Below, one piece after another: positions 27,405 to 37,415 of a DNA stretch of 64,000 nucleotides; within the stretch, counting starts at the first letter, position 1; each line of letters starts with the position of its first letter. A program made the translations under genes and the position numbers. The notes below the pieces were generated by a model. The model worked only from the letters and a program-made list of their open reading frames with translations, ran no database searches and was not told where the DNA came from. Source of the DNA: an uncultured Francisellaceae bacterium. Its GTDB lineage: Bacteria > Pseudomonadota > Gammaproteobacteria > UBA6186 > Azoamicaceae. The stretch is taken from NCBI GenBank assembly GCA_945956915.1, contig CAMFJH010000004.1:62001-126000 (forward strand), read 5' to 3'.

Positions 27405-29391
27405 TATTATACGTGTAGCTGTTTTAAATCCTATACGTGCCTTATTTGATTACTTAGCACCAGAAACCCCAACACTTAGCTTATGTCCAGGACTTCGGGT
27501 CAAAATTCCCTTTGGAAGACAAGAAAAAATAGGGATTATCATCGATATTGTGGCAGATTCGGATTACCCAATAGAAAAATTGAAATCTATTATTGCAGTG
27601 CTGGATGAAGAACCTTTATTTCCTAAAGCTTTATTCGAAAGCATTCTATGGGCTGCAAACTACTATCATTGTGCCATAGGCGAGATCTTAAAAGCCGCTA
27701 TACCCGAATGGTTACGTAAGGGTAAAAAAATGGATATCGCTATCCATACAAAAACCAAAGAACACACTGAAATCTATGAAGGCCACCGCTTAAATACCGC
27801 TCAGCAACTGGCCGTTACTTCTATTGCTAAAACTTTTAATACTTTTGAAACTTTTTTGCTGGAAGGGGTTACCGGTAGCGGTAAAACCGAAGTTTATATC
27901 CATTTAATTCAACAGGCTTTAAAAGCCTCTAAACAAGTGCTTATCTTGGTTCCTGAAATTGGTTTAACACCCCAAATGATCACTCGTTTAGAAAAACGTT
28001 TTGATGTCCTCATAGCCAGCTTACATTCGCATTTAACGCAGAAGCAACGTTACCAGGCTTGGTACCTTGCAAAAAAAGGCATTGCACCGATTGTAGTGGG
28101 CACGCGTTCTGCTGTTTTTGTGCCTTTACAAAACCCGGGGTTGTTTATCTTAGATGAAGAGCATGATTTATCTTTTAAACAGCAAGAAGGTTTACGGTAT
28201 TCAGCACGTGATTTACTCATTGTACGTGCTCAAAAAGAAAAATGTCCTGTGGTATTGGGCACTGCTACCCCTTCGCTTGAAACGCACCATAATGCCACGC
28301 TTGAACGTTATCAAAAAATCAGCTTAACTCTAAGAGCAGGAAATGCAAAACCACCCAACATACAGCTTTTAGATATTCGACATAACAAATTAGAAGAAGG
28401 ATTGTCTGCACAATTATTGGCGATTATAAAACAGCACTTAGAGGCTAAAGGGCAAGTTTTACTTTTTTTAAATCGTAGAGGTTTTGCACCGGTTTATATG
28501 TGTTTTGATTGTGGGTGGACACAACAATGCACACAGTGTGATGCTAAGATGACTTTTCATAAACGTTATAACCGTTTAAGATGTCATCATTGTTTAACAA
28601 ATCACCTCGCACCCACACAATGCCCTCAGTGCACAACGCAAAATTTACATCCGATAGGAATAGGCACAGAACGTTTAGAACAAACATTGCAAAAGCATTT
28701 TCCCACCCAATGTATCACGCGCATCGATCGCGACACAACGACTCAAAAGGGTGCTTTAAAAACAGCCTTAGCCTCTGTAGAAGAAGGTCATGCGAATATT
28801 TTAATTGGCACTCAAATGATTGCCAAAGGACACCATTTTCCCGAAGTAACTTTGGTGGGTATTTTAGACATAGATGGTGCTTTATTCAGCGTAGACTTCC
28901 GAAGTCTTGAACGCATGGGGCAACTACTCACACAAGTAGCCGGTCGGGCAGGCCGGGCAGAACGTTTGGGCACAGTGCTTATACAAACTTGTCACCCGGA
29001 GCATCCTTTGATTAATTTACTCTTAGAAAAAGGATACCCGGCTTTTGCTACAGAATTACTTAAGGAACGGGAAAAAGCCAAACTACCCCCTTATAGCCAT
29101 CAAATTTTAATTCGTGCAGATGCCAAAAAAAAAGAACAAGCGCTCCTTTTTTTAAAAGCAGTCAAACAAACCTCTTTGCAGCATTTTGGTACTGCACTTT
29201 ATCTACTTGGCCCAACCGAGGCCCCCATGGAAAAGCGTGCAGGTTACCACCGTGCACAGCTTTTGGTGCAATCTTCTAATCGTGGACTTTTACATAAAAC
29301 TTTTGAGCATTTAATTGCTATTATGAATGCCTCCGTACTTTCAAAATCCCTACGATGGTCCATAGATGTGGATCCCCTAGACATGTGCTAA
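27361..29391 (+). CDS. priA: Primosomal replication helicase PriA
   Basis: The 676-residue protein has an N-terminal 3'-DNA-binding domain (RALFDYLAPE), Walker A GVTGSGKTEVY, DEEH box (FILDEEHDLSF), and the paired zinc site with four CxxC-type motifs (CFDC, CTQC, CHHC, CPQC). The helicase C-domain ends LRWSIDVDPLDMC. It restarts stalled replication forks. It is slightly shorter than E. coli PriA but all domains are present. The start lies inside hslR; the first MDMLHKQNKILKK residues are probably non-conserved leader. Confidence 0.95.
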   Translation: MDMLHKQNKILKKANIIRVAVLNPIRALFDYLAPETPTLSLCPGLRVKIPFGRQEKIGIIIDIVADSDYPIEKLKSIIAVLDEEPLFPKALFESILWAANYYHCAIGEILKAAIPEWLRKGKKMDIAIHTKTKEHTEIYEGHRLNTAQQLAVTSIAKTFNTFETFLLEGVTGSGKTEVYIHLIQQALKASKQVLILVPEIGLTPQMITRLEKRFDVLIASLHSHLTQKQRYQAWYLAKKGIAPIVVGTRSAVFVPLQNPGLFILDEEHDLSFKQQEGLRYSARDLLIVRAQKEKCPVVLGTATPSLETHHNATLERYQKISLTLRAGNAKPPNIQLLDIRHNKLEEGLSAQLLAIIKQHLEAKGQVLLFLNRRGFAPVYMCFDCGWTQQCTQCDAKMTFHKRYNRLRCHHCLTNHLAPTQCPQCTTQNLHPIGIGTERLEQTLQKHFPTQCITRIDRDTTTQKGALKTALASVEEGHANILIGTQMIAKGHHFPEVTLVGILDIDGALFSVDFRSLERMGQLLTQVAGRAGRAERLGTVLIQTCHPEHPLINLLLEKGYPAFATELLKEREKAKLPPYSHQILIRADAKKKEQALLFLKAVKQTSLQHFGTALYLLGPTEAPMEKRAGYHRAQLLVQSSNRGLLHKTFEHLIAIMNASVLSKSLRWSIDVDPLDMC

Positions 29392-29413
29392 TCATTGTGG
29401 TATTTTAGCTGGC

Positions 29414-30433
29414 ATGGAAAATAACAAAAAAATAACTTTAAATGATCTCTATCATGCTGGACTTATTTCTAAAGAACAGCAAAAAGTTTTAGAAACGGTT
29501 AACAAAGAATTTGCCTTTTCTATTACACCAGAAATGTGGGAATTGATCCTAAAAGAAGGTCCCGAACATCCGATTGCTAAACAATTTATACCGGATATTC
29601 AAGAATTAAACATTAGTCCTGAAGAATTGCCAGATCCTATTGGTGATGATGCTTTTTCACCCCTCAAAGGTATTGTGCGTCGTTACCCTGATCGCTGTTT
29701 ACTAAAACCCGTTTTGGTTTGTCCGGTTTATTGTCGCTTTTGTTTTAGACGAGAAAAACTGGGGGTCAATGGCAAAAGCTTAACACCTACTGAATTAAAA
29801 ACAGCATATCAGTATATTGCAGAAGATCCAAAATTGTGGGAAGTCATTATAACCGGTGGCGATCCACTTATTCTAAAACCCACTCAATTAAAAAAAATTA
29901 TTGCAGAGCTGAGCAAGATCCCACATGTAGAAGTGATTCGGATCCACACACGTATCCCGATCGTTGATTCCAAACGTATCACAGAAGAAATGCTAGCGGC
30001 TTTGACAACTGAAAAAGCGCTATACATTGCTTTGCATGCTAATCATCCCGACGAATTTACTGAATCTGCCATCAGTGCTTGTAAACGCATCATTCATGCA
30101 GGCATTCCGATGATCAGTCAAACGGTATTATTAAAAGGCGTTAATGACAATATAGAAACGCTTTCAACCTTAATGCGGACATTTGTTAAAAATAAAATCA
30201 AACCTTATTATTTACATCATGGGGATTTGGTTCGTGGAACTGCACACTTTAGAACCTCATTAAGCGAAGGGCAAGCTCTGATCAAAGCCTTAAGGGGACG
30301 CTACTCTGGACTATGTCAACCAACTTACGTATTAGATATTCCGGGTGGATATGGTAAAGTACCCGTTGGACATTCTTATTGTATTGCAAATAAAATAGAA
30401 GACTATGAAGGAAAATTTCACGAGTATCCATAG
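29414..30433 (+). CDS. Lysine 2,3-aminomutase-family radical SAM enzyme (KamA/EpmB type)
   Basis: The 339-residue protein has the radical SAM cluster C103-x3-C107-x2-C110 (CPVYCRFCF), GGDP (ITGGDPLIL), and the C-terminal CQPTYVLDIPGGYGKVPVG, which resembles KamA rather than E. coli EpmB. It should form beta-lysine from lysine using PLP and 5'-deoxyadenosyl radical. In bacteria with EpmA-type ligases such enzymes serve elongation factor P lysylation; no epmA or efp is in the window. It is part of the hslR-priA run, 22 nt after priA. Confidence 0.88.
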   Translation: MENNKKITLNDLYHAGLISKEQQKVLETVNKEFAFSITPEMWELILKEGPEHPIAKQFIPDIQELNISPEELPDPIGDDAFSPLKGIVRRYPDRCLLKPVLVCPVYCRFCFRREKLGVNGKSLTPTELKTAYQYIAEDPKLWEVIITGGDPLILKPTQLKKIIAELSKIPHVEVIRIHTRIPIVDSKRITEEMLAALTTEKALYIALHANHPDEFTESAISACKRIIHAGIPMISQTVLLKGVNDNIETLSTLMRTFVKNKIKPYYLHHGDLVRGTAHFRTSLSEGQALIKALRGRYSGLCQPTYVLDIPGGYGKVPVGHSYCIANKIEDYEGKFHEYP

Positions 30434-31202
30434 CTCTAAGCGTGTACGCCGTATGAGACAGGCTACACACCGTACGCATACCCCCTCTTTGGGTTGGGTA
30501 TGGTTACTCTCGGGGATTGTAATTGGGATTGTGGGCGTCATTGTTATTCATTCTGGCATGAATAATCCGGCAGCCATCGATAAAATCAAAACCCTTGCAC
30601 TCTCTCGTACACAAACACAGCCAACTATTAAACCTAAAAATTCACCAACACCTTCAACAACCTCAGAGCAAACGGCCAAAGAATCTTCAAAAAAATATGA
30701 GTTTTATACTTTATTGCCTGGCATGGAAGTACAGTTACCCCCTGCGGCGACACCTCGCACGCCTCCCTTAAGCACCAGTCCTGTGGTGAGCGCGGCACCT
30801 GTAAAACCCACACCCGCAAAACCGACTGTCGCTGCTGTGCCAAAAAAACCTGAAAACCCCCAACCTGTGTCTATTAAGACAGAGACAGTTGCGAGGATAC
30901 CTGCCCCTTTAGCGCCAGCACCCAATCCGAGTCCTGAAGGGCCCAAAGTACAATCCAAGTTGGCTGCAGCACACTATATCGTACAAGCGGGTGTGTTTGC
31001 TCTACCCACAGATGCCAAAGAGTTAGCCGATCGTATGTGCACTAAAGGCTTTAAACCCCAAGTCCATACCCTAAAGATGCGCAATGGCGTGACTGCTTAC
31101 CGCGTTGTTTTAGGGCCTTATCCTACGGAAGTGATAGCCATGAATCAAAAAAAACAATTAGAACTCCATAAAATCCATGGCATACTGATTTTAAAGCGTT
31201 AA
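30405..31202 (+). CDS. SPOR-domain inner-membrane protein, FtsN-like
   Basis: The 265-residue bitopic protein has a short basic cytoplasmic part ([15 protein letters not shown]), one TM helix ([18 protein letters not shown]), then a long Pro/Ala/Thr/Lys-rich periplasmic linker and a C-terminal SPOR domain ([23 protein letters not shown] to GILILKR). SPOR domains bind denuded septal peptidoglycan, and the place before hslV matches ftsN in other Gammaproteobacteria. It overlaps the preceding gene by 29 nt. FtsN is the most likely identity; the essential FtsN E-domain is too short to judge by eye. Confidence 0.82.
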   Translation: MKENFTSIHSSKRVRRMRQATHRTHTPSLGWVWLLSGIVIGIVGVIVIHSGMNNPAAIDKIKTLALSRTQTQPTIKPKNSPTPSTTSEQTAKESSKKYEFYTLLPGMEVQLPPAATPRTPPLSTSPVVSAAPVKPTPAKPTVAAVPKKPENPQPVSIKTETVARIPAPLAPAPNPSPEGPKVQSKLAAAHYIVQAGVFALPTDAKELADRMCTKGFKPQVHTLKMRNGVTAYRVVLGPYPTEVIAMNQKKQLELHKIHGILILKR

Positions 31203-31213
31203 AGGATTTTTAT

Positions 31214-31771
31214 ATGAAACAATTTGATGGCACTACCATTCTCTGTGTACGAAAAAATAATCAAGTGGCTTTGGGCGGAGACGGACAAGTTTCTCATGGA
31301 AACCTTATTTTGAAAGGCAATGCACGCAAAGTTCGACGCTTGTATCAAAATAAAGTCCTTGCAGGGTTTGCAGGGGGTACAGCCGATGCTTTTACCTTGT
31401 TTGAACGCTTTGAAAAAAAACTGGAAGCTTACCAAGGGCATTTAACGCGCGCAGCCGTAGAATTAGCCAAAGATTGGCGAAGCGATAGAGCTTTAAGACG
31501 TTTAGAAGCATTATTAATTGTTGCTGATAAAGAAAGCTCTTTGATGATTACCGGGAATGGGGATGTTATTGAACCGGAAAACGATTTAATGGCCATCGGT
31601 TCTGGCGGGCCTTATGCTCAAGCTGCCGCGACTGCCTTAATACAAAACACCAAACTGGATGCCAAAAAAATTGTAGAAAAATCTTTAACGATTGCTGCTA
31701 ATATTTGTGTTTTTTCTAATCATTATTTTACCATCGAAGAACTTGACAGTATTCCAGGAACAACAACATGA
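31214..31771 (+). CDS. hslV: ATP-dependent protease subunit HslV
   Basis: The 185-residue N-terminal-threonine peptidase would be processed to expose T7 (MKQFDG removed, leaving TTILCVRK). Conserved phrases are [42 protein letters not shown] in two parts, and [12 protein letters not shown]. It forms the dodecameric proteolytic core docked by HslU. It lies 11 nt after the SPOR gene and overlaps hslU by 4 nt (ATGA). Confidence 0.97.
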   Translation: MKQFDGTTILCVRKNNQVALGGDGQVSHGNLILKGNARKVRRLYQNKVLAGFAGGTADAFTLFERFEKKLEAYQGHLTRAAVELAKDWRSDRALRRLEALLIVADKESSLMITGNGDVIEPENDLMAIGSGGPYAQAAATALIQNTKLDAKKIVEKSLTIAANICVFSNHYFTIEELDSIPGTTT

Positions 31772-33141
31772 ACAAAAGTTTTTTATTCATCATGACCCCT
31801 CAAGAAATCGTACAAGAATTAGACAAACATATCGTGGGTCAAGCAGCCGCCAAACGATCAGTGGCCATCGCCCTTAGAAGCCGTTATAGGCGCATGCAAG
31901 TCGATGAAAAATTAAGATATGAAATTACGCCTAAAAATATCTTACTCATCGGCCCCACCGGGGTTGGTAAAACAGAAATCGCCAGACGTATAGCCAGGCT
32001 TGCCAATGCACCCTTTATAAAAGTCGAAGCAACCAAATTTACAGAAATCGGTTATGTAGGACGTGATGTAGAATCGATTATACGAGACCTCATGGATGTT
32101 TCAGTTAAACTTACTCGTAACGAAGCTATCGCTAAAATTCAAAAACAAGCCGAAAAATCTGCAGAAGAAAGAATTCTAGATACCATTATGCCCCATAAAC
32201 CGGAAGTGATAGATGCAACGGGTATATTACATGAGGGTTCTGCCCCTACCTCTCCCACACCGATTAAAACGCGCGGGGAATTGCGTAAGAAATTTAAAGC
32301 AGGCGATCTAGACGAAGACTTCATAGAAATTGAAACCACTCAAGGCTCTATTGGTGTTGAGATCATGGCTCCCCCCGGCATGGAAGAAATGACTAATCAA
32401 TTACAGAGTATGTTTCAGAATCTATCTTCTGATAGAACGCGTAAACGTAAATTAAAAGTCAAAGACGCGTTTAAACTACTCAAAGAAGAAGAATCGGCCA
32501 AACTCATCAATGATGATGAAATCAAAGCCCGTGCCTTAGAACGCGTAGAGCAATCGGGTATTGTGTTCTTGGATGAAATCGATAAAATCACCCAGCGTTC
32601 AGAATATCGAGGCGGTGGCGAAGTATCCAGAGAAGGCGTACAACGTGATTTATTGCCTCTTGTAGAAGGTTGTACAGTTTCAACCAAATATGGCATGATT
32701 AAAACCGATCATATTTTATTCATTGCCTCGGGTGCTTTTCACTTATCCAGACCCTCTGATTTAATTCCCGAATTACAGGGCCGATTGCCAATTCGGGTAG
32801 AGCTCAATGCTTTAAAAGTAGAAGACTTTGTACGTATTTTGGTAGAACCCGATGCCTGTTTAACCACCCAATATCAAGCATTATTATCCACAGAAGGGAT
32901 TAGTTTAGAGTTTAAAGAAGACGGCATTAAACGGCTTGCGGAAATTGCTTGGGAAATTAATGAACGCACGGAAAATATTGGTGCAAGGCGCTTATATACA
33001 GTGATGGAACGTCTATTGGACGAAGTTTCTTTTAATGCAACCGAAATGGCTGATACGACTTTAACCATCGATAAAGCCTATGTTGATCTTCAATTAGGCG
33101 AGCTCATCAAGGACGAAGACTTAAGCCAGTTTATTTTGTAA
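31768..33141 (+). CDS. hslU: ATP-dependent protease ATPase subunit HslU
   Basis: The 457-residue AAA+ unfoldase has Walker [10 protein letters not shown], Walker [10 protein letters not shown], sensor region, and the HslU-specific [19 protein letters not shown] plus C-terminal [12 protein letters not shown] that inserts into HslV. The usual start would be [17 protein letters not shown] (31792), but AGGA sits 8 nt before the upstream ATG at 31768, which also overlaps hslV, so the longer form is kept. Last gene of the operon. Confidence 0.97.
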   Translation: MNKSFLFIMTPQEIVQELDKHIVGQAAAKRSVAIALRSRYRRMQVDEKLRYEITPKNILLIGPTGVGKTEIARRIARLANAPFIKVEATKFTEIGYVGRDVESIIRDLMDVSVKLTRNEAIAKIQKQAEKSAEERILDTIMPHKPEVIDATGILHEGSAPTSPTPIKTRGELRKKFKAGDLDEDFIEIETTQGSIGVEIMAPPGMEEMTNQLQSMFQNLSSDRTRKRKLKVKDAFKLLKEEESAKLINDDEIKARALERVEQSGIVFLDEIDKITQRSEYRGGGEVSREGVQRDLLPLVEGCTVSTKYGMIKTDHILFIASGAFHLSRPSDLIPELQGRLPIRVELNALKVEDFVRILVEPDACLTTQYQALLSTEGISLEFKEDGIKRLAEIAWEINERTENIGARRLYTVMERLLDEVSFNATEMADTTLTIDKAYVDLQLGELIKDEDLSQFIL

Positions 33142-33153
33142 AAGTGTTAACTT

Positions 33154-33533
33154 TTATTGCATCATTTGGTTTAATAATCGATAAACTTGATGGCAAAAAT
33201 AAAAAGGCATAGATAGCAAGTCATATTCAATGATTTCTCCTAAGGCATTCTTAACATTTACTTTCACTTTAGTGGGCAGATCGGAATTAATTCTTAATGC
33301 CAAAGACAATTTTTTTGATTCCATAAAAAAATGTAAGATTTTAAACTGCCAGTACTACCCGCTTTGACTTCAATGGGTATGACTTTTGTTCCAAATTGCA
33401 TGACATAGTCAATTTCAGCATTGGCGCCTTTTAATTCCCGTGTCCAATAATATAGAGAGGGTTCAATGTAAGGCGGATTAATCGTTCTTAAAAGTTGGCC
33501 TACCATTTGTGTTGAGCTGAAGGTTGAAATCAA
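33154..33533 (-). pseudogene. C-terminal remnant of an AAA/DUF4143 ATPase, frameshifted
   Basis: On the minus strand, frame one reads MVGQLLRTINPPYIEPSLYY, then WTRELKGANAEIDYVMQFG, then KVIPIEVKAGSTGSLKS, the DUF4143 nuclease-like tail. It then loses frame at TCTTACATTTTTTT. One extra T restores the family sequence LKS-LHFFM-ESKKLSLALRIN and a frame open to TAA 33154-33156. The ATPase half is missing upstream. It is thus a dead fragment lying between hslU and an intact homolog of the same broad family, which reads the opposite way. Confidence 0.8.
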
Positions 33534-33687
33534 GGAAAGAGGAGGCTCTTTTTTTAATAAAAGCTTGATGCCCTATCTGGAAACTTTATTGACAAAAGGA
33601 ATATCTGATTATAAATACAGTTATAATGACTATTCTCCAGCTAAATGGAAAAAAGTCTTGACTTTTCTCCATTTTAATGTATTATAG
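33511..33687 (+). other. Unassigned protein-like open stretch, possible gene remnant
   Basis: The plus-strand frame is open for 58 codons to TAG 33685-33687 (SLMPYLETLLTKGISDY, NDYSPAKWKKVLTFLHFNVL). It partly overlaps the ATPase remnant on the other strand at its 5' end. It has no SD and I do not recognise it. It may be the end of a lost gene or chance. Confidence 0.25.
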
Positions 33688-33692
33688 TCAAA
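33651..33692 (+). promoter_or_regulatory. Promoter with overlapping palindrome; transcript probably leaderless
   Basis: TTGACT (33658-33663), 16-bp spacer, TATTAT (33680-33685). The near-perfect palindrome AAAAGTCTTGACTTTT (33651-33666) covers the -35, and AGTCAAAA (33686-33693) repeats its half site just before the gene. The -10 is 8 nt from the ATG (33693), so transcription should begin at or next to the start codon; no SD is present. Confidence 0.55.
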
Positions 33693-34814
33693 ATGAGAAG
33701 AGTACAAAAAGAGATTATCTTAAAAGATTTACAAAAAAAGATGGTGTTCTTAGTAGGTCCTAGGCAGGTAGGGAAAACCTGGCTCGCAAAAGAAATTGCT
33801 ACGGAGTTTTCAAATAGCCTTTACCTAAGTTATGACAAACAATCGGATAAAGAAATTATTTATTCTGAAGGTTGGTTAGGCAACACCGATTTATTAATTT
33901 TAGATGAGTTACATAAAATGCCCGATTGGAAAAATTATTTAAAGGGCATCTATGATACCAAACCTAATAGCATGAGTATTTTAGTAACAGGAAGTGCACG
34001 TTTGGATATTTTTGCCCAAATAGGTGATTCATTGGCAGGCCGTTATTTTAAACATCGCTTACTGCCTTTTTCTCCTGCAGAATGCTTACAAACAAATATA
34101 CCCGTTGATCTAGATAAATTACAAATTCGAGGTGGTTTTCCTGAACCTTTTTTTTCTGAAACATCCTTGGATGCTAATCGATGGCGCTTACAATATGTAG
34201 ATAGCTTATTAAGTAGTGATGTCTTTGAATTTGATAATATTCAAAATTTAAAAGCTATGCGATTAGTGTTTAATTTATTGCGCACTAAAGTAGGATCGCC
34301 TATCTCATACCAATCTTTGGCAAGAGATGTAGCGATTTCCCCCACTACTGTAAAAAAATATATTGAAATTTTAGAAGCTTTATATATTATTTTTCGTGTG
34401 ACACCTTTTTCAAAAAATATTGCACGAAGTCTTCTAAAAGAACCTAAAATTTATTTTTTTGATACAGGATTAATAGAAGATAATGCAGGCGCGCAATTAG
34501 AAAATTTAACTGCACTTTGTCTATTAAAGCATACCTATGCTAAAACGGATATACTCGCCGAAGAATATAACCTGCATTATTTAAGAACGAAAGAAGGGCT
34601 GGAAGTTGACTTTGTATTAGTTTATCAAGAGCAAATCACACAAATGATTGAAGTTAAGCTATCGAATAGAGATTTCAATCCGGCATTATACTCTTTTTAT
34701 GAAAAATATCAATACCCAGCCATTCAACTTGTAAAATTTTTAGATCGACCATATCAAAAATCGGGAATTCCAATTGTCAATGCTACACAGTTTTTATCTG
34801 AACTATTATTATAA
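33693..34814 (+). CDS. AAA_14/DUF4143 ATPase (intact copy)
   Basis: The 373-residue protein has Walker A GPRQVGKT (22-29), Walker B LLILDELHKMPDW, sensor LVTGSARLD and GRYFKHRLLPFSPAE. The DUF4143 half has helix-turn-helix-like ISYQSLARDVAISPTTVKKY, DTGLIED, and nuclease-like EGLEVDFVLVYQ...MIEVKLSN with E, D, E and K conserved. Function of the family is not settled. It sits among broken relatives (33154-33533, 35032-35878), with its own palindrome at the promoter and a probably leaderless start. Confidence 0.88.
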   Translation: MRRVQKEIILKDLQKKMVFLVGPRQVGKTWLAKEIATEFSNSLYLSYDKQSDKEIIYSEGWLGNTDLLILDELHKMPDWKNYLKGIYDTKPNSMSILVTGSARLDIFAQIGDSLAGRYFKHRLLPFSPAECLQTNIPVDLDKLQIRGGFPEPFFSETSLDANRWRLQYVDSLLSSDVFEFDNIQNLKAMRLVFNLLRTKVGSPISYQSLARDVAISPTTVKKYIEILEALYIIFRVTPFSKNIARSLLKEPKIYFFDTGLIEDNAGAQLENLTALCLLKHTYAKTDILAEEYNLHYLRTKEGLEVDFVLVYQEQITQMIEVKLSNRDFNPALYSFYEKYQYPAIQLVKFLDRPYQKSGIPIVNATQFLSELLL

Positions 34815-35031
34815 TAGTTTAAAATTACTATACAATACTCAAAGGAGTTCCCGCAGGCACAATCCCAAGAAAAAGTACAGTCCCAGCAATTAAGTATTCA
34901 CAGTCCATGCCCTAAACAGACGCACACCCCGAGCATTTGTCAGTGGTGTAGAGCTAAAAATATGCTAAAACTCATTATTAAAGCTCATAAACATGCGAAG
35001 ATGTTATTGCTTATACAACCAATGATAAGAT

Positions 35032-35878
35032 TTAGAGTAAGTTTTTTAATTCTTGACTTAAAAATTTCTGCCAAGGTATCATCTGGATACCACAATCTAG
35101 TAATCTAGGGCGTTCTATGGGGCTTACAATATAAACTTTAGCATCTGGATATTCATTTCGAAAGGCAAGCAATCCATTCGTATCCGTATTTTTAATTAAA
35201 ACAGAAGATTTAATTTCTATACAAGCAATTGGCTTTTGCATATGCGTTAATATTAAATCTATCTCTTCAAGCCCTGTATTGGTTCTCCAGAAAAACAATT
35301 CGAATCCTAAACGATAATAATTATTTAATGCAATAATCTGTAAAACAATAAACTGTTCAAATCGTCTACCTCTTACCTCAGTATTTAGCTTTTCTGAATG
35401 AGATAAGTGATGACATAATGCATTGGTAACGCCGGAATCAAATAAGTAATATTTTGGGTGTGAAATAGATCTTTTTCGCACACTTTTAATCCAAGGGTCA
35501 ATACGGTACGCTAAAAATGTATCTTCTAAAATTTGATAATATTCTTGCACTGTTTTAACAGAAACCCCACATTCTCGGCTAATATTACTATAATTTACAA
35601 TTTGACCATCATTATTAGCGGCAATGTCTATAAATCGCGCAAAGGAACCTAATACCTTCTGCCTGGATTTCCTCCCTCAGATAAACATCAGAATACGCTT
35701 CTAAGAATTCTAAAGTGTCTTGTAAAGTTAAAGCATTCGCCCAAATATAAGGCAAACACCCTGAAAATAATGCTTTTTCTAAGTCAAAGCACTCCCCTAA
35801 TTCTTGGAAAGTGCAAGGATACAAATGATAGGTATTAGCCCGACCGGCTAACAAGTTGGCACTATCTACAACAATGTT
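35032..35878 (-). pseudogene. AAA/DUF4143 ATPase remnant: 5' truncated and frameshifted
   Basis: The minus-strand frame starts in the middle of the family (DSANLLAGRANTYHLYPCTF, where the P-loop half is missing) and runs to YLREEIQAE. A frameshift near 35650 follows, and the next frame continues the family sequence (VLGSFARFIDIAANND, VNYSNISRECGVSVKTVQEYY) into an intact DUF4143 tail (NTGLEEIDLILTHM...IACIEIKSSVL). Two lesions therefore separate it from a working gene. The deleted 5' end abuts the nagZ-like gene, so a deletion probably joined the two. Confidence 0.85.
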
Positions 35879-35890
35879 AGGAGAATAAAA

Positions 35891-36988
35891 ATGCCTGTAG
35901 GTCCTTTAATTGTAAGCTTAGCTTCTACCACACTCTCAGATAATGAAAAGATACTATTAGCCAGCAAACAAGTAGGCGGTTTAGTACTGTTCCGCGAAAA
36001 TTATAATGAAAAAGCAGAGAACCCTAAGGCAGACCTCAAAAAACTCATTCATGAAATACGTGAAATCAATCCGAATATTCTTATTATGATTGATCATGAA
36101 GGGGGAAAAGTATGGCGATTCAACAAGGGTTTTAGTAAATTACGTTCCGCCAAAGAATACGGTACTTTATATGAAAAAGATCAAAAATCTGCTCTAGAAC
36201 AAGCCTATGTAGGTGGAAAACTCATGGCATCTGAACTATTAGAATGCGGTATTGATATGAGCTTAGCACCGGTTGTTGATTTAGATGGGCCCAGTAATGT
36301 CATTGGAAAATTCAACCGAGCTTATCATAAAGATCCCGAAATAGTTACAGAACTTTCACAAGCATTTATTAAGGGCATGAACGAAGCCGGCATGCCAGCC
36401 ACTCTAAAACACTTTCCAGGCCATGGCACTTGCCAGTTAGATTCTCATGTAGAAACCCCCAAAGATGAACGTTCAATTGAAGCCTTAGAAATCGATCTAC
36501 AACCCTTTGCGAACTTAATGAAGGATAAAGATCTTTGGATAGGATCTATGATGACAAATTTTGTTACTTATCCAGCAGTGGATGATAAAATAGCTGCTTT
36601 TTCTAAAAAATGGATCCAAGGATATTTGCGTGAACGTTTCACTTTCCAAGGTATTGTAATGAGTGATTGTTTGCACATGAAAGGCGCTGATGTAGGAAAA
36701 CAGCTTGCTCGTTTACAAGCAGCACAAGATGCCGGTAATGATTTTCTAATGTATACCCATCAACATGGTGAGAAATTAGACAGTTTATTAGCGATATTAA
36801 AAGACATTCCAGATTCTAAACCCGCAGCACAAAGACGAGAAACACTTATCACTCAAATCCAAGCACATAGAACCACAACCTTGCCTATGTATAATGCAAA
36901 AACTAAAGCGCCCGTGTTAGTACCCACAACAGACGACACAGCGAAACCAATGATTGTAGAAAAAGAAAAAACTTATTCAATTTTATGA
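35891..36988 (+). CDS. nagZ: Beta-N-acetylhexosaminidase, NagZ-like (GH3)
   Basis: The 365-residue GH3 protein has the NagZ signatures: MIDHEGGKVWRF, APVVDLDGPSNVIGKFNRAY, KHFPGHGTCQLDSH (with the Asp-His dyad of NagZ enzymes) and the nucleophile loop VMSDCLHMKGA. It would remove GlcNAc from muropeptides during cell-wall recycling. SD GGAG lies 8 nt before ATG 35891. It is divergent from, and nearly touching, the truncated ATPase pseudogene. The nucleophile loop is SDC rather than the common SDD; the nucleophilic Asp is the first of the pair and is kept. A non-conserved C-terminal tail of about 45 residues is present. Confidence 0.87.
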   Translation: MPVGPLIVSLASTTLSDNEKILLASKQVGGLVLFRENYNEKAENPKADLKKLIHEIREINPNILIMIDHEGGKVWRFNKGFSKLRSAKEYGTLYEKDQKSALEQAYVGGKLMASELLECGIDMSLAPVVDLDGPSNVIGKFNRAYHKDPEIVTELSQAFIKGMNEAGMPATLKHFPGHGTCQLDSHVETPKDERSIEALEIDLQPFANLMKDKDLWIGSMMTNFVTYPAVDDKIAAFSKKWIQGYLRERFTFQGIVMSDCLHMKGADVGKQLARLQAAQDAGNDFLMYTHQHGEKLDSLLAILKDIPDSKPAAQRRETLITQIQAHRTTTLPMYNAKTKAPVLVPTTDDTAKPMIVEKEKTYSIL

Positions 36989-36998
36989 AAAATTTAAT

Positions 36999-37023
36999 AC
37001 CCCATATGATGCTCATATGGGGT
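36999..37023. terminator. Perfect hairpin between nagZ and an ATPase remnant, probable bidirectional terminator
   Basis: ACCCCATATGA (36999-37009) and TCATATGGGGT (37013-37023) make an 11-bp stem with a TGC loop. On the minus strand a T-rich stretch follows; on the plus strand only CGATTAAAAAATC. It also contains the stop codon of the minus-strand remnant. Confidence 0.55.
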
Positions 37024-37397
37024 CGATTAAAAAATCTTTAAACGAAATAATATGACTGAAAAAATTTTCCTGTACAATATTATGAGATAAATCACCCTCA
37101 TATATCAAAACAGGTCGAACAGAAGTTGTTGTTGGGATTTTTATTTTTCTAATCTTTTCTTTCACTTCATCTATCACGCTTAAAGGAATTTTATTTCACA
37201 AACATAAAAAGTATGCCGTGTTTGAATGAGTAAATCAATTTGGCAGGCTTCGGTTCTTTGTGTTTTATGTTGAAAGTAAGGAGAGATGCTTAATATCAAC
37301 ATCGGTGAAATTTGCAGTGTAGTCCTGCTGTTTTACGTTGTCCAAATGCTTTTAAATCTGCTAATTCTTTTTTTCGACCTATGAACATAGGAGCCAT
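37013..37397 (-). pseudogene. Remnant of an archaeal-type AAA ATPase (ATP_bind_2-like), internal deletion and frameshifts
   Basis: The minus strand starts MAPMFIGRKKELADLKAFGQ, the typical opening of the 'FIGRxxEL' ATPase family, and then jumps after about 23 codons to C-terminal sequence. In one frame this reads SPYFQHKTQRTEACQIDLLI and HTFYVCEIKF, then in another VIDEVKEKIRKIKIPTTTSV and YEGDLSHNIVQENFF ending at TGA in the hairpin. The same CEIK tail motif occurs in the copy at 51027-52390. The whole P-loop domain is deleted, so the gene is dead. Confidence 0.75.
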
Positions 37398-37415
37398 CTT
37401 TAGGTTTAAATTATA

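Noticed and set aside
34815..35031. Protein-like plus-strand frame (SIHSPCPKQTHTPSICQW)
   Set aside because: It is open only for a short distance, lacks a start and SD, and matches no family I know. It may be a remnant but cannot be supported.
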